From NCBI RefSeq assembly GCF_024346875.1, contig NZ_AP024871.1:2046001-2110000 (forward strand): DNA of 64,000 nucleotides. The letters are read 5' to 3'. The DNA comes from Vibrio gallicus (GTDB taxonomy: Bacteria; Pseudomonadota; Gammaproteobacteria; Enterobacterales; Vibrionaceae). The notes beneath the pieces were generated by a model. That model saw nothing but the letters and a program-made list of their open reading frames with translations. It had not been told where the DNA came from and did not search any database. Positions 32,667 to 41,604 of the stretch are shown one piece after another (the stretch's first letter is position 1; the number at the start of each line of letters is the position of its first letter). A program made the position numbers and the translations under genes.

Positions 32667-32851
32667 ATTACCCTGGGGTGTGCGTCAGCAGGATTTAAGT
32701 CCCTGAGCCGATAAGCAACCCTTAAGGATTAGTATTTGATGGCTATTGAGCAAGCTCGACTCGTATCGAGAAGCCTACGGTCAACAGTGCTGATCCGCCT
32801 TGAACCAGCTGGTTCAAGGGCCACAATCCTCAACGGCACTCTGGGGCATCC
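32667..32851 (+). ncRNA. ssrS: 6S RNA
   Basis: About 185 bases with the sequence and position of 6S RNA, which binds sigma-70 RNA polymerase in stationary phase by mimicking an open promoter. Landmarks matching E. coli 6S: GTCCCTGAGCCGATA in the 5' part, GAGCAAGCTCG and CGAGAAGCCT around the central region, CCTTGAACC ... GGTTCAAGGG in the 3' part, and closing ends (CCCTGGGGTGTGC with GGCACTCTGGGG). It lies between zapA and fau, as in E. coli. Exact ends are estimated from the closing stem. Confidence 0.92.
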
Positions 32852-32853
32852 TT

Positions 32854-33459
32854 ATGACTATGACTACTCGAAAACAGATTCGTACTAGCATGCGCAGCAT
32901 GCGACGCTCTCTCCCCCCTGCGTTTTTATCTCAAGCAAGCCTAAGCCTTAAACAGCAACTTATTGCGCTTCCAGAGTTGCGTTGTGCGAATAAGGTCGCT
33001 TTGTATCTTGCCAATGATGGTGAGCTTGACCCATATGCTACGATTCGCTGGCTATGGGAGGCGGGAATTCAAACCTTTATCCCTGTATTACATCCTTTTG
33101 CCAAGGGTCAGTTGCTGTTTTTACGCTTCACTGAAGATACAGAACTGGTCACTAACCGCTATGGTATCGCACAACCCAAGCTTGATATTCGAGATATTTG
33201 CCCTGTAGCACAACTCGATATCATCTTTACACCCTTGGTAGCCTTTGATCACCAAGGTCAGCGACTGGGAATGGGTGGTGGGTATTACGACCGCACGCTA
33301 GCCCCTTTTACAGGGTGTCTTAATCCGATAGCGATTGGACTGGCCTACGATGAGCAACAACTTACTTCCTTACCAACAGAAGCCTGGGACATCCCTCTCT
33401 CCAAGATAGTCACTCCTACCCGAGTATTACACGGCAAAAATCACGACGTAAACGATTAA
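32854..33459 (+). CDS. fau: 5-formyltetrahydrofolate cyclo-ligase
   Basis: Converts 5-formyltetrahydrofolate to 5,10-methenyltetrahydrofolate with ATP. The ligase signature GMGGGYYDRTLAPF is near residue 145; the N-terminal RKQIRTSMRSMRRSL is typical. I place the start at the ATG at 32854, just 3 bases after the 6S RNA end, with GGGG of the 6S closing stem as its likely Shine-Dalgarno (202 residues); an ATG at 32860 is the alternative. An upstream open frame to 32800 is inside 6S RNA and is rejected. Confidence 0.94.
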   Translation: MTMTTRKQIRTSMRSMRRSLPPAFLSQASLSLKQQLIALPELRCANKVALYLANDGELDPYATIRWLWEAGIQTFIPVLHPFAKGQLLFLRFTEDTELVTNRYGIAQPKLDIRDICPVAQLDIIFTPLVAFDHQGQRLGMGGGYYDRTLAPFTGCLNPIAIGLAYDEQQLTSLPTEAWDIPLSKIVTPTRVLHGKNHDVND

Positions 33460-33462
33460 CAG

Positions 33463-33491
33463 GTGCTAACTAGTGCGCATCTGTATATAAT
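33463..33491 (+). promoter_or_regulatory. Probable sigma-70 promoter of rpiA
   Basis: GTGCTA at 33463-33468, a 17-base spacer, and TATAAT at 33486-33491. The -10 is perfect, the -35 weak. It lies 35 bases upstream of the rpiA ATG, which has CGGAG as Shine-Dalgarno. Confidence 0.6.
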
Positions 33492-33526
33492 CTCGGCGTC
33501 TTTCCCCCTCACTCGGAGAACCGAAA

Positions 33527-34183
33527 ATGACCCAAGATGAAATGAAAAAAGCGGCTGGTTGGGCAGCATTAGAATACGTTGAAGAAGGATCTATTGTTGG
33601 CGTTGGTACCGGTTCTACCGTAAACCACTTCATTGATGCACTCGGCACTATGAGTGATAAAATCAAGGGTGCAGTTTCTAGCTCAATCGCTTCAACCGAA
33701 AAACTGGAACAACTTGGCATCAAGGTTTTTGATTGCAATGAAGTTGCTTCCCTTAGTGTATATGTTGATGGCGCAGACGAAATCAACCCAGCTAAGGATA
33801 TGATCAAAGGCGGCGGTGCGGCTTTAACTCGTGAGAAAATCGTAGCCGCAATCGCAGAAAAATTTATCTGTATCGTTGATGGCACCAAGGCCGTTGATGT
33901 TTTAGGGCAGTTCCCACTTCCAGTTGAAGTTATCCCAATGGCTCGCTCTTATGTTGCTCGTGAATTAGTTAGGCTGGGCGGCGACCCTGTGTACCGTGAA
34001 GGCGTTGTAACCGATAACGGCAATGTCATTCTTGACGTACACGGCCTAGCAATTGACTCACCAAAACAATTTGAAGACCAAGTCAACGCCCTTGCTGGTG
34101 TTGTAACCGTAGGTCTTTTTGCTCATCGTGGCGCGGATGTGGTTATCACAGGCACACCAAATGGAGCAAAAATAGAAGAGTAA
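33527..34183 (+). CDS. rpiA: Ribose-5-phosphate isomerase A
   Basis: Interconverts ribose 5-phosphate and ribulose 5-phosphate in the pentose phosphate pathway. Conserved motifs [15 protein letters not shown] (about residues 24-38), DGADEINP and [14 protein letters not shown]. 218 residues, one short of E. coli RpiA. It has its own promoter candidate and a clear terminator, and precedes serA as in E. coli. Confidence 0.97.
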   Translation: MTQDEMKKAAGWAALEYVEEGSIVGVGTGSTVNHFIDALGTMSDKIKGAVSSSIASTEKLEQLGIKVFDCNEVASLSVYVDGADEINPAKDMIKGGGAALTREKIVAAIAEKFICIVDGTKAVDVLGQFPLPVEVIPMARSYVARELVRLGGDPVYREGVVTDNGNVILDVHGLAIDSPKQFEDQVNALAGVVTVGLFAHRGADVVITGTPNGAKIEE

Positions 34184-34212
34184 TCTATTTTAGCAAACGG
34201 TATAAAATTTAC

Positions 34213-34249
34213 AGCGATGGCGCCTCAATGGTAGCCATCGCTTTTTTTT
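34213..34249 (+). terminator. Intrinsic terminator of rpiA
   Basis: An 8-bp stem AGCGATGG / CCATCGCT with a 14-base loop, followed by eight T. It begins 29 bases after the rpiA stop. Confidence 0.9.
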
Positions 34250-34364
34250 AGTAATTTTCTTACCCATTAGTTCATTTTTTTGATAACTTAATCATTAATT
34301 ATCATAGGAAAACCTATTGATTTCCCCAAAATTATTCGATTGCTAACGTTAAGGAACGACAACA

Positions 34365-35594
34365 ATGGCTACAGTATCTCTACCCAAAGATAAAATTAAA
34401 ATCTTACTCCTTGAAGGCCTCCACCCTTCCTCTGTAGAGGTACTAGAGAGTGCCGGCTATTCTAATATTGATTATCGTAAAGGCTCGCTATCTGAAGAAG
34501 AGCTTATTGAAGCCATTAAAGATGTGCATTTTATCGGTATACGCTCTCGTAGTAACCTCAATCAGAAGGTATTAGAGGCAGCCAACAAACTAGTTGGTAT
34601 TGGGTGCTTCTGTATTGGCACCAATCAGGTTGACCTTAACGCAGCTGCAGCCAAAGGGGTGCCTGTCTTTAACGCACCCTTCTCAAATACCCGTAGTGTA
34701 GCTGAATTAGTTTTAGGTGAAATCCTATTGCTATTACGCGGCATTCCAGAAAAGAACGCCCTTGCGCATCGTGGTATCTGGAAGAAAAGTGCCGATAATT
34801 CAAATGAAGCTCGCGGTAAAAGCCTAGGTATCATAGGTTATGGGCATATCGGTACTCAGCTTAGTATTATTGCTGAAAACTTGGGTATGCGTGTCTACTT
34901 TTACGATATCGAAAGCAAGCTTTCACTCGGTAATGCTACCCAAATCTCCACTATGGCAGAGCTACTTAACAAATGTGATGTCATCAGTTTGCATGTCCCT
35001 GAGACCTCAGGAACCAAGAATATGATGGGAGCTGAAGAGTTTGCAATGATGAAACCGGGTGCCATCTTTATTAACGCAGCGCGAGGCACTGTGGTTGATA
35101 TACCTGCATTGTGTGCTAGCTTAGAGTCTAAACACCTTGCAGGGGCTGCTGTGGATGTATTCCCAGTTGAACCGAAAACCAATACTGACCCATTCACGTC
35201 ACCATTGGCTGAGTTTGATAACGTTATCCTTACTCCACACGTTGGCGGCTCTACCCAAGAAGCTCAAGAAAACATCGGTATCGAAGTTGCTGGTAAGCTG
35301 GTCAAATACTCAGATAATGGCTCTACGCTTTCAAGCGTTAACTTCCCTGAGGTATCTCTGCCACAACACAGCTCAACCTCTCGCCTACTACACATCCACG
35401 AAAACCGCCCTGGTATCCTGACGCAAATCAACACCATTTTTGCAACGGCTGATATCAACATCGCAGCCCAGTACCTGCAAACCAAAGGCGATATGGGTTA
35501 CGTAGTTATCGACGTTGAAGCCGCTCGTGCTGATGAAGCACTGATGAAACTAAAACAGATCGATGGCACAGTACGTGCCCGACTTCTACGCTAG
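34365..35594 (+). CDS. serA: D-3-phosphoglycerate dehydrogenase
   Basis: First committed step of serine synthesis, oxidising 3-phosphoglycerate with NAD. The NAD motif is LGIIGYGHIGTQLSIIAENLG (near residue 155), with INAARGTVVDIPALC and TPHVGGSTQEAQENIG around the catalytic His. The C-terminal ACT domain (HENRPGILTQINTIFATADI, about 345-409) is the serine-binding site for feedback inhibition. 409 residues, matching E. coli SerA (410). AAGGAAC precedes the ATG. A palindromic terminator is shared with convergent yggE. Confidence 0.97.
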   Translation: MATVSLPKDKIKILLLEGLHPSSVEVLESAGYSNIDYRKGSLSEEELIEAIKDVHFIGIRSRSNLNQKVLEAANKLVGIGCFCIGTNQVDLNAAAAKGVPVFNAPFSNTRSVAELVLGEILLLLRGIPEKNALAHRGIWKKSADNSNEARGKSLGIIGYGHIGTQLSIIAENLGMRVYFYDIESKLSLGNATQISTMAELLNKCDVISLHVPETSGTKNMMGAEEFAMMKPGAIFINAARGTVVDIPALCASLESKHLAGAAVDVFPVEPKTNTDPFTSPLAEFDNVILTPHVGGSTQEAQENIGIEVAGKLVKYSDNGSTLSSVNFPEVSLPQHSSTSRLLHIHENRPGILTQINTIFATADINIAAQYLQTKGDMGYVVIDVEAARADEALMKLKQIDGTVRARLLR

Positions 35595-35600
35595 AACACG

Positions 35601-35628
35601 AAAAGAGCCCCTTTAAAGGGGCTCTTTT
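35601..35628. terminator. Bidirectional terminator between serA and yggE
   Basis: A complete 28-base palindrome whose half is AAAAGAGCCCCTTT. It is U-terminated on both strands, 6 bases after the serA stop and touching the yggE stop at 35627. Confidence 0.9.
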
Positions 35629-36319
35629 ACTTCAGTCGATAAACAACCGTCACTCGGTCTTTAAGGGTGATAGTCGAATCTATATACCCAGTAGACGCTT
35701 TTCCCTCATCCATGCTCATGGCGCGCATCATTGGCGCTGAAGAAGGGCTTTGATATTTAATCTGCCACACTGAACCTAACTCCTTACCAAAATCTTGAGC
35801 CAGTGCTTTGGCTTTTTGCTGAGCATCTTGGGTTGCAGCTAGCCGTGCCTTTTGTTGATAGGCTTTGGTATCTGTTACGCCCAGTTGAACGCGATTCACT
35901 CTATTTACACCTGATTTCATTGCTCCCTCAAGCACTGCGGGCAGGGACGCTAAATTCACAACTTCAACGCTTATTCTACGAGTGGCTTGATAGCCTTTGA
36001 TATTTGCAGGACCTTGTTTAGGATATTGCATCTGAGGGGTAACACTTAAGTTTCCAGTGTGTATTTTAGATGGCTCAATGCCTAGCTCAGATAGCTTATT
36101 ACGGGTTTGCATGACCACCTTATCGGCTTGTTGTTTTGCCATATCAGGGTCTTCATTGCTCGCCACCACCTGCATAACCACCTCGGCTTTGTCAGGTTTA
36201 GCCGATACCTCACCTTGTCCCGATGTTATCAAGTGGGGAAAATCAAACTGCTGGGCATGTACTACCTGTATAGGCAGGCAAGCAAAGCTAGCGAAAAGTA
36301 AAACTCGAGTCCATGGCAT
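35627..36319 (-). CDS. yggE: SIMPL-domain periplasmic protein, YggE-like
   Basis: Exported protein of the SIMPL (DUF541) family; E. coli YggE is tied to resistance to oxidative stress, but the mechanism is not known. A signal peptide covers about residues 1-22 (ending VVHAQQ). The SIMPL domain starts HLITSGQGEVSAKPDKAEVV and repeats pairs of strands to the end (TITLKDRVTVVYRL). 230 residues. It converges on serA and lies next to argP, the same neighbourhood as in E. coli. Confidence 0.88.
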   Translation of the reverse strand: MPWTRVLLFASFACLPIQVVHAQQFDFPHLITSGQGEVSAKPDKAEVVMQVVASNEDPDMAKQQADKVVMQTRNKLSELGIEPSKIHTGNLSVTPQMQYPKQGPANIKGYQATRRISVEVVNLASLPAVLEGAMKSGVNRVNRVQLGVTDTKAYQQKARLAATQDAQQKAKALAQDFGKELGSVWQIKYQSPSSAPMMRAMSMDEGKASTGYIDSTITLKDRVTVVYRLK

Positions 36320-36357
36320 ATCGTCACCTCATATAATAAGCACCAATAGCATTATGA

Positions 36358-37254
36358 CTACAGTTGCTGATAAAGGTTTCCTTTAGCGTGTGTTTTTAAC
36401 GCGCTAGTTAGGTGAGCTAATACTCCCTTGCTGGTCGGCCAGTAATGCCAATACAAAGCATTGCTCTCAAACTCTCCGGGAGCAAGATCGATAAGTGCAC
36501 CTGACGCTATATGCTCTTTGATCTGTAATTCTGGTAATACACAGTATCCCAAACTGGCCAGCGTCATACTTACACACGCTTCAGAGCTGCGAACCGAATG
36601 CTTAATGTTAACGCCCCTACTTTCACCAAATTGTGAAGCAACAAAGTTTTCATTCATTACATCATAGGGCTCAAAGGCAATCTCTGGCGCGCTATGTATT
36701 AACTCACTAAGTTTGCCGTGGCTAAAGTAGCGCTCAATAAAACTCGGTGTGGCAACACACACATATTTCATCTGGCCGAGGAAAAGGGTTTCACAGCTTG
36801 GAAGAGGTCTAGCCACCGAGCTAATCGCGCCAACAACTTCTCCATTTTTAAGCTTATTTACGGTTCTTCTTTCATCATCAACAATGAGGTTTAATTCAAC
36901 ATTATGCTGCGCAATAAAAGACTTAAGCGCCGGAATCAACCAAGTGGCAACGGTGTCGGCATTGGTTGCAATCGCCAATGGAAATACCTGCTGTTTGTCT
37001 GGAAGCTGTGGAAAGATTTCATCCTCTAGCAATTTAACTTGTCGGTATAGACCGAGAAGCTTTTTACCCATCGCGGTTACCTTTAACGGGGACTCTCTTA
37101 TCAAGACAGGTCCATTAGCCCAGCTTTCTAACTGTTTAATTCGTTGAGATACCGCCGATTGAGAGATAAACAACAGCTCTGCGGCTCGCTCAAAACTACC
37201 GCTCTTTATCACCGCATCTAAGGTCTCTATCCAACGATAATCTAATCCTTTCAT
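36358..37254 (-). CDS. argP: LysR-type regulator ArgP (IciA)
   Basis: LysR-family transcription factor that activates argO in response to arginine and is antagonised by lysine. The N-terminal winged helix-turn-helix reads YRWIETLDAVIKSGSFERAA and ELLFISQSAVSQRIKQLE; the effector-binding domain fills about 90-298. The ATG at 37254 (MKGLDYRW, 298 residues) has GAGG upstream; an in-frame GTG at 37260 is less likely. It is divergent from argO, its known target. Confidence 0.93.
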   Translation of the reverse strand: MKGLDYRWIETLDAVIKSGSFERAAELLFISQSAVSQRIKQLESWANGPVLIRESPLKVTAMGKKLLGLYRQVKLLEDEIFPQLPDKQQVFPLAIATNADTVATWLIPALKSFIAQHNVELNLIVDDERRTVNKLKNGEVVGAISSVARPLPSCETLFLGQMKYVCVATPSFIERYFSHGKLSELIHSAPEIAFEPYDVMNENFVASQFGESRGVNIKHSVRSSEACVSMTLASLGYCVLPELQIKEHIASGALIDLAPGEFESNALYWHYWPTSKGVLAHLTSALKTHAKGNLYQQL

Positions 37255-37358
37255 GACCACCTCATAAGCAAAACTAATAATAGATTAAAATCATTCAATT
37301 CTTTTATATCAACAACTGCCATACACTGCACCTAAATTCAGTAACAGGCTAACACAAT
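37255..37358. promoter_or_regulatory. argP-argO divergent regulatory region
   Basis: A 104-base AT-rich gap between divergent argP and argO. In E. coli ArgP binds this interval and activates argO. No exact operator could be delimited by eye. Confidence 0.45.
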
Positions 37359-37991
37359 ATGAGCGTCACTATTTTTGCACAAGGGGTTGGACTCGGTCTA
37401 AGCATGATAGCGCCTATCGGCGTCCAAAATGCCTATGTTCTCAATCAAGGAATTAAGCGCAATCACCACATTGCCATCGCGACAGTATGCAGTTTTCTTG
37501 ATGTACTATTCATTAGCCTAGGGATATTTGGTGGCGGAGCTTTGTTAGCCAAATACCCTATGTTATTAGCCGCAATCACCATCGCTGGCATTGCGTTTGT
37601 CGCTTACTATGGCTTACTCTCATTTAAGAGCGCCCTTAACCCAAGTACCACGCAACAAGCCAATGAGACGTCTAAGCGAGGTCTCAAAGCTGCCATATTC
37701 GGAGCAATGGCGGTAACACTGTTTAATCCGCACCTTTATCTGGATACTGTTGTCATTCTTGGCTCCCTTGGTGGACAATTTCAGGGAGATGAACGTATGT
37801 CATTTGCGGTCGGTACTATCAGCGCGTCATTTATTTGGTTCTACGGCATATCTTTAGGTGCCGCCAAGCTGTCCCCTATACTGGCTAAACCAAAAGTACA
37901 GCAAGGTATTGACCTAGTGGTAGGTATTTTCATGCTGACGATTGCCTACTACCTTGGGCTCTCTGCACGCGACCTGATACAACAATTCTAA
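37359..37991 (+). CDS. argO: Arginine exporter ArgO (LysE family)
   Basis: Inner-membrane exporter of arginine and toxic analogues such as canavanine. The LysE/ArgO signature GLSMIAPIGVQNAYVLNQG is at residues 13-31; about six membrane segments are visible, including VCSFLDVLFISLGIFGG and IDLVVGIFMLTIAYYLGL. 210 residues, normal. Divergent from argP; convergent with mscS. Confidence 0.94.
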   Translation: MSVTIFAQGVGLGLSMIAPIGVQNAYVLNQGIKRNHHIAIATVCSFLDVLFISLGIFGGGALLAKYPMLLAAITIAGIAFVAYYGLLSFKSALNPSTTQQANETSKRGLKAAIFGAMAVTLFNPHLYLDTVVILGSLGGQFQGDERMSFAVGTISASFIWFYGISLGAAKLSPILAKPKVQQGIDLVVGIFMLTIAYYLGLSARDLIQQF

Positions 37992-37994
37992 GAC

Positions 37995-38020
37995 AAAAAA
38001 AAGGATGCCTAATGGCATCC
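37995..38020 (-). terminator. Intrinsic terminator of mscS
   Basis: A 7-bp stem GGATGCC / GGCATCC with a 4-base loop (38003-38020). On the minus strand it is followed by eight U, so it belongs to mscS; on the plus strand it lies 11 bases after argO but lacks a U-run. Confidence 0.88.
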
Positions 38021-38042
38021 CTTAAGTAATATCAATTAGCCA

Positions 38043-38903
38043 CTAACCGGCTTTGTTTAGATGGACATCCATCTGTGGGAATGGGATCTCAATGCCATTC
38101 TCATCTAAAGCAATCTTGATTGCTTTTAGGTTGTCAAAATATACATTCCAGTAATCTTCTGTTTTACACCAAGGGCGAACCACAAAGTTCACTGATGAAT
38201 CAGCAAGCGCCAACACGCCGATTTGAATGCCTTTGTCTTTCAATAGACGCTCATCGGCTTCAAGGGTTTGACGAATAACCTGTTCGGTTTTCTTTAGGTC
38301 TGCACTGTAAGAGACACCAATAACATAGTCAACGCGGCGGGTTTTATGGCGGGAGTAGTTAGTTATCGGACTGCCGATAACCCCACCATTTGGTACTACT
38401 ACCATCTTATTATCCGGAGTAGTCAGGATTGTTTGGAAGATTTGGATTGAATCTACTGAACCGGCTACACCACCAATCTCAACATAATCACCCGATTTAA
38501 ACGGACGGAAAGCTACAATCAATACGCCAGCGGCAAAGTTAGACAATGAGCCTTGAAGTGCAAGACCAACCGCTAGGCCGGCCGCACCAATTACCGCAAC
38601 TACCGATGCAGTCTGAACACCTAGGCGACCTAGTGCTGCAATTAGAACAATAACAAACAATAGATAACGAACTAGAGCATGAACAAAATCAACAACGGCT
38701 TTGTCCATATTACGCTTATTCAGCATCTTGGAGACGCTATTCGCTACCATTTTAGTAATGATATTACCGATAAATAGAATAAGAACAGCGGTAATAATAT
38801 TTACACCATAGCCGATCAATAGGTCTGTATTATTTGTAAACCAATGATGTGCTTCTTTCATGCCTTGGTGAACGGCATCTACACTTGGGACTTCTTGTGA
38901 CAT
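38043..38903 (-). CDS. mscS: Small-conductance mechanosensitive channel MscS
   Basis: Inner-membrane heptameric channel that releases solutes on hypo-osmotic shock. Three membrane helices at about residues 25-48, 62-88 and 93-125; the pore helix TM3 reads GAAGLAVGLALQGSLSNFAAG with the glycine/alanine pattern of MscS. The beta domain follows (FKSGDYVEIGGVAGSVDSI) and the C-terminal domain ends IPFPQMDVHL. 286 residues, same size as E. coli MscS. It lies downstream of fba, as in E. coli. Confidence 0.95.
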   Translation of the reverse strand: MSQEVPSVDAVHQGMKEAHHWFTNNTDLLIGYGVNIITAVLILFIGNIITKMVANSVSKMLNKRNMDKAVVDFVHALVRYLLFVIVLIAALGRLGVQTASVVAVIGAAGLAVGLALQGSLSNFAAGVLIVAFRPFKSGDYVEIGGVAGSVDSIQIFQTILTTPDNKMVVVPNGGVIGSPITNYSRHKTRRVDYVIGVSYSADLKKTEQVIRQTLEADERLLKDKGIQIGVLALADSSVNFVVRPWCKTEDYWNVYFDNLKAIKIALDENGIEIPFPQMDVHLNKAG

Positions 38904-39053
38904 CGTAAAATCTCTTCCGTAATAAAGTGTTACAACTCATGCAGTGTGATCTGCATCATACTTCCGTATATAGGGTAAAGGTCAAGAAATTGTCAGAATA
39001 TTCAATTCCTTGCCCTTTGATTTACTACTCACAAAACTATAGTACATAAGATC

Positions 39054-39080
39054 AAAAAAACCCGCTCAATGAGCGGGTTT
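39054..39080 (-). terminator. Intrinsic terminator of fba
   Basis: A 7-bp GC-rich stem CCCGCTC / GAGCGGG with a 3-base loop (39061-39077), extended by A-T pairs and followed on the minus strand by seven U. It lies 37 bases after the fba stop. Confidence 0.92.
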
Positions 39081-39116
39081 TCTACATTAATTGTAAGTTA
39101 AAAGCTTACCTATTAA

Positions 39117-40193
39117 TTACAGTACGTCGATTGCATTTAGGTCAGAAAACGCTTTTTCTAGGCGAGTAACCATAGAAGTTTGAGCGGCACGTAACCATAC
39201 GCGTGGATCGTAGTATTTCTTGTTCGGCGCATCTTCACCCGTTGGGTTACCGATTTGACCTTGTAGGAAATCGTGGTTATCAGCTTCAAACTGACGGATA
39301 CCATCCCAAGTTGCCCACTGAGTATCAGTATCGATGTTCATTTTGATTACACCGTAGCCGATAGACTCTTGGATTTCTGCTTCAGTAGAGCCTGAACCAC
39401 CGTGGAAAACAAAGTTTAGAGAGTTAGCTGGTAGGCCAAATTTCTCTGAAACGTATGCTTGAGAATCACGTAGAATAGTAGGCGTTAGAACTACGTTACC
39501 AGGCTTATAAACACCGTGTACGTTACCGAAAGAAGCCGCGATAGTGAAACGAGGGCTAACAGCGTTTAGTTTTTCATAAGCGTAAGCTACATCTTCAGGA
39601 GAAGTATAAAGCTCAGACTGATCCATATCAGAGTTGTCTACGCCATCTTCTTCACCACCAGTACAACCAAGTTCAATCTCGATTGTCATGTTCATTTTAG
39701 CCATGCGCTCTAGGTATTTAGCACATGTTTCGATGTTTTCTTCTAGAGACTCTTCTGAAAGGTCTAGCATGTGAGAAGAGAACAGTGGCTTACCAGTTTG
39801 TGCAAAGAACTCTTCGCCCGCGTCTAGTAGTCCGTCAATCCAAGGAAGAAGTTTCTTAGCTGCGTGGTCAGTATGTAGAATAACTGGTACACCGTAAAAC
39901 TCAGCAACAGCGTGAACGTATTTTGCACCTGCAACCGCACCAAGGATTTGAGCACCTTGACCTTCTAGTTTCACGCCTTTACCAGCGAAGAAACCTGCAC
40001 CACCGTTTGAAAATTGTACGATAACTGGTGATTTAACTTTTGCTGCTGCTTCAAGCACTGCGTTTACTGAATCAGTATTCACACAGTTTACTGCAGGAAG
40101 AGCAAAGTTATTCTCTTTTGCTACTGCAAAAACTTTCTGTACGTCATCGCCAGAAATCACACCAGGTTTTACGAAATCGAAGATCTTAGACAT
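39117..40193 (-). CDS. fba: Class II fructose-bisphosphate aldolase
   Basis: Zinc-dependent aldolase cleaving fructose 1,6-bisphosphate. The signature VPVILHTDHAAKKLLPWIDG carries a zinc ligand His and the catalytic Asp; LGCTGGEEDGVDN and LNFVFHGGSGSTEAEI are typical of the E. coli FbaA type. 358 residues, full length. Last gene of epd-pgk-fba; a terminator lies between pgk and fba, so it probably also has its own promoter. Confidence 0.97.
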   Translation of the reverse strand: MSKIFDFVKPGVISGDDVQKVFAVAKENNFALPAVNCVNTDSVNAVLEAAAKVKSPVIVQFSNGGAGFFAGKGVKLEGQGAQILGAVAGAKYVHAVAEFYGVPVILHTDHAAKKLLPWIDGLLDAGEEFFAQTGKPLFSSHMLDLSEESLEENIETCAKYLERMAKMNMTIEIELGCTGGEEDGVDNSDMDQSELYTSPEDVAYAYEKLNAVSPRFTIAASFGNVHGVYKPGNVVLTPTILRDSQAYVSEKFGLPANSLNFVFHGGSGSTEAEIQESIGYGVIKMNIDTDTQWATWDGIRQFEADNHDFLQGQIGNPTGEDAPNKKYYDPRVWLRAAQTSMVTRLEKAFSDLNAIDVL

Positions 40194-40275
40194 TGAAATT
40201 AATCCTATTTCTATCGTTTATTAAATTGCACTATAAATATAAAAAATATTGCATATAACCCAATCAGGTTGTAGC

Positions 40276-40309
40276 AAAAAATAAAAAAAGCGGGATGTAG
40301 ATCCCGCCT
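40276..40309 (-). terminator. Intrinsic terminator of pgk
   Basis: A 7-bp stem GCGGGAT / ATCCCGC with a 4-base loop (40290-40307), followed on the minus strand by UUUUUUUAUUUUUU. It lies 6 bases after the pgk stop and 83 bases before the fba start. Confidence 0.92.
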
Positions 40310-40315
40310 TAAATT

Positions 40316-41479
40316 TTACGCTTTCGCACGCTCTTCTAGCATTGCAACAGCAGGGAGAACTTTACCTTCAACAAATTCAAGGAAAGCACCGCCACCAGTA
40401 GAGATGTAAGAAACATCAGCTTTGATACCGAACTTGTCGATAGCAGCCAATGTATCACCGCCACCCGCTACAGAGAAACCTGCAGAATCAGCGATTGCTT
40501 TAGAGATACCCGCAGTACCCGCTTCAAAGTTTTTGAATTCGAATACGCCAACAGGACCATTCCAAAGGATGGTTTTTGCATTAGCAATAATGTCAGCTAG
40601 AACCGCTGTTGAATCAGGGCCTAGGTCAAAGATCATGTCATCGTCAGCAACGTCAGCAACGTTTTTGATTTCAGCTTCAGCATTTTCGTCAAATGCTTTT
40701 GCACAAGCCACGTCAGTTGCAACTGGAATTGCACACTCTTTCATTAGTTTTTTAGCAGTTTCAACAAGATCAGCTTCATATAGAGACTTACCTACATTGT
40801 GACCTTCAGCTGCGATAAATGTATTCGCAATACCACCACCAACAACAAGCTGGTCAGCTACTTTTGATAGAGACTCAAGAACAGTCAGTTTAGTAGAAAC
40901 CTTAGAACCACCAACGATAGCAACTAGTGGACGATCTGGGTTATCCATAGCTTTAGCAAGCGCTTCAAGTTCAGCAGCTAGTAGAGGGCCTGCACAAGCT
41001 ACAGGAGCGTTAGTACCAACACCGTGAGTAGATGCTTGAGCACGGTGAGCCGTACCAAATGCATCCATTACGAAGATATCGCAAAGTGCTGCGTATTTTT
41101 TAGATAGTTCAGCTTCGTTTTTCTTTTCGCCTTTGTTAAAGCGAACGTTTTCAAGAACAACCAGTTCACCGGTGTTTAGCTCAAGGCCATCTAGATAATC
41201 TTTAGCTAGCTTAACTTCGCAATCTAGTGCGTCGTTTAGGTAGTTAACAACAGGCTGTAGAGAGAATTCTTCTGCGTACTCGCCTTCTGTTGGACGACCT
41301 AGGTGAGAAGTAACCATTACTTTAGCGCCAGCTTCTAGGCAACGCTTAATTGTTGGTAGAGATGCAAGAATACGTGCATCTGAAGTTACTTTACCGTCCT
41401 TTACTGGAACGTTTAGGTCAGCACGAATAAATACGCGCTTTCCCGCTAGGTCTAGGTCGGTCATCTTGATTACAGACAT
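40316..41479 (-). CDS. pgk: Phosphoglycerate kinase
   Basis: Glycolytic kinase forming ATP from 1,3-bisphosphoglycerate and ADP. The signature [17 protein letters not shown] is at residues 12-28; the substrate-binding [13 protein letters not shown] and the C-terminal [13 protein letters not shown] are intact. The ATG at 41479 ([11 protein letters not shown], 387 residues) has AGAGGA upstream; the frame is open 35 codons further but that lead is not family-like. It lies between epd and fba as in many gammaproteobacteria. Confidence 0.97.
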   Translation of the reverse strand: MSVIKMTDLDLAGKRVFIRADLNVPVKDGKVTSDARILASLPTIKRCLEAGAKVMVTSHLGRPTEGEYAEEFSLQPVVNYLNDALDCEVKLAKDYLDGLELNTGELVVLENVRFNKGEKKNEAELSKKYAALCDIFVMDAFGTAHRAQASTHGVGTNAPVACAGPLLAAELEALAKAMDNPDRPLVAIVGGSKVSTKLTVLESLSKVADQLVVGGGIANTFIAAEGHNVGKSLYEADLVETAKKLMKECAIPVATDVACAKAFDENAEAEIKNVADVADDDMIFDLGPDSTAVLADIIANAKTILWNGPVGVFEFKNFEAGTAGISKAIADSAGFSVAGGGDTLAAIDKFGIKADVSYISTGGGAFLEFVEGKVLPAVAMLEERAKA

Positions 41480-41604
41480 TGTTAGTCCTCTTGTATGAAA
41501 TTTACAAAAATTTAGCACCGAGTTATAAACCCAGTGCGGGGAATTCTTTTTAACGTTAATGGAGGCAGTTTGTGTGGAACTCAAGTTCTCTTAACACAAT
41601 TATT

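Noticed and set aside
32800..32853. Upstream extension of fau
   Set aside because: The bases are the 3' part of 6S RNA; the residues do not match the ligase family.
40422..40802. Antisense open frame in pgk
   Set aside because: Shadow of a highly expressed, codon-biased gene; Ser/Ala-rich with no family features.
41480..41584. Upstream extension of pgk by 35 codons
   Set aside because: AGAGGA sits before the inner ATG, and the inner start gives the family length of 387 residues.
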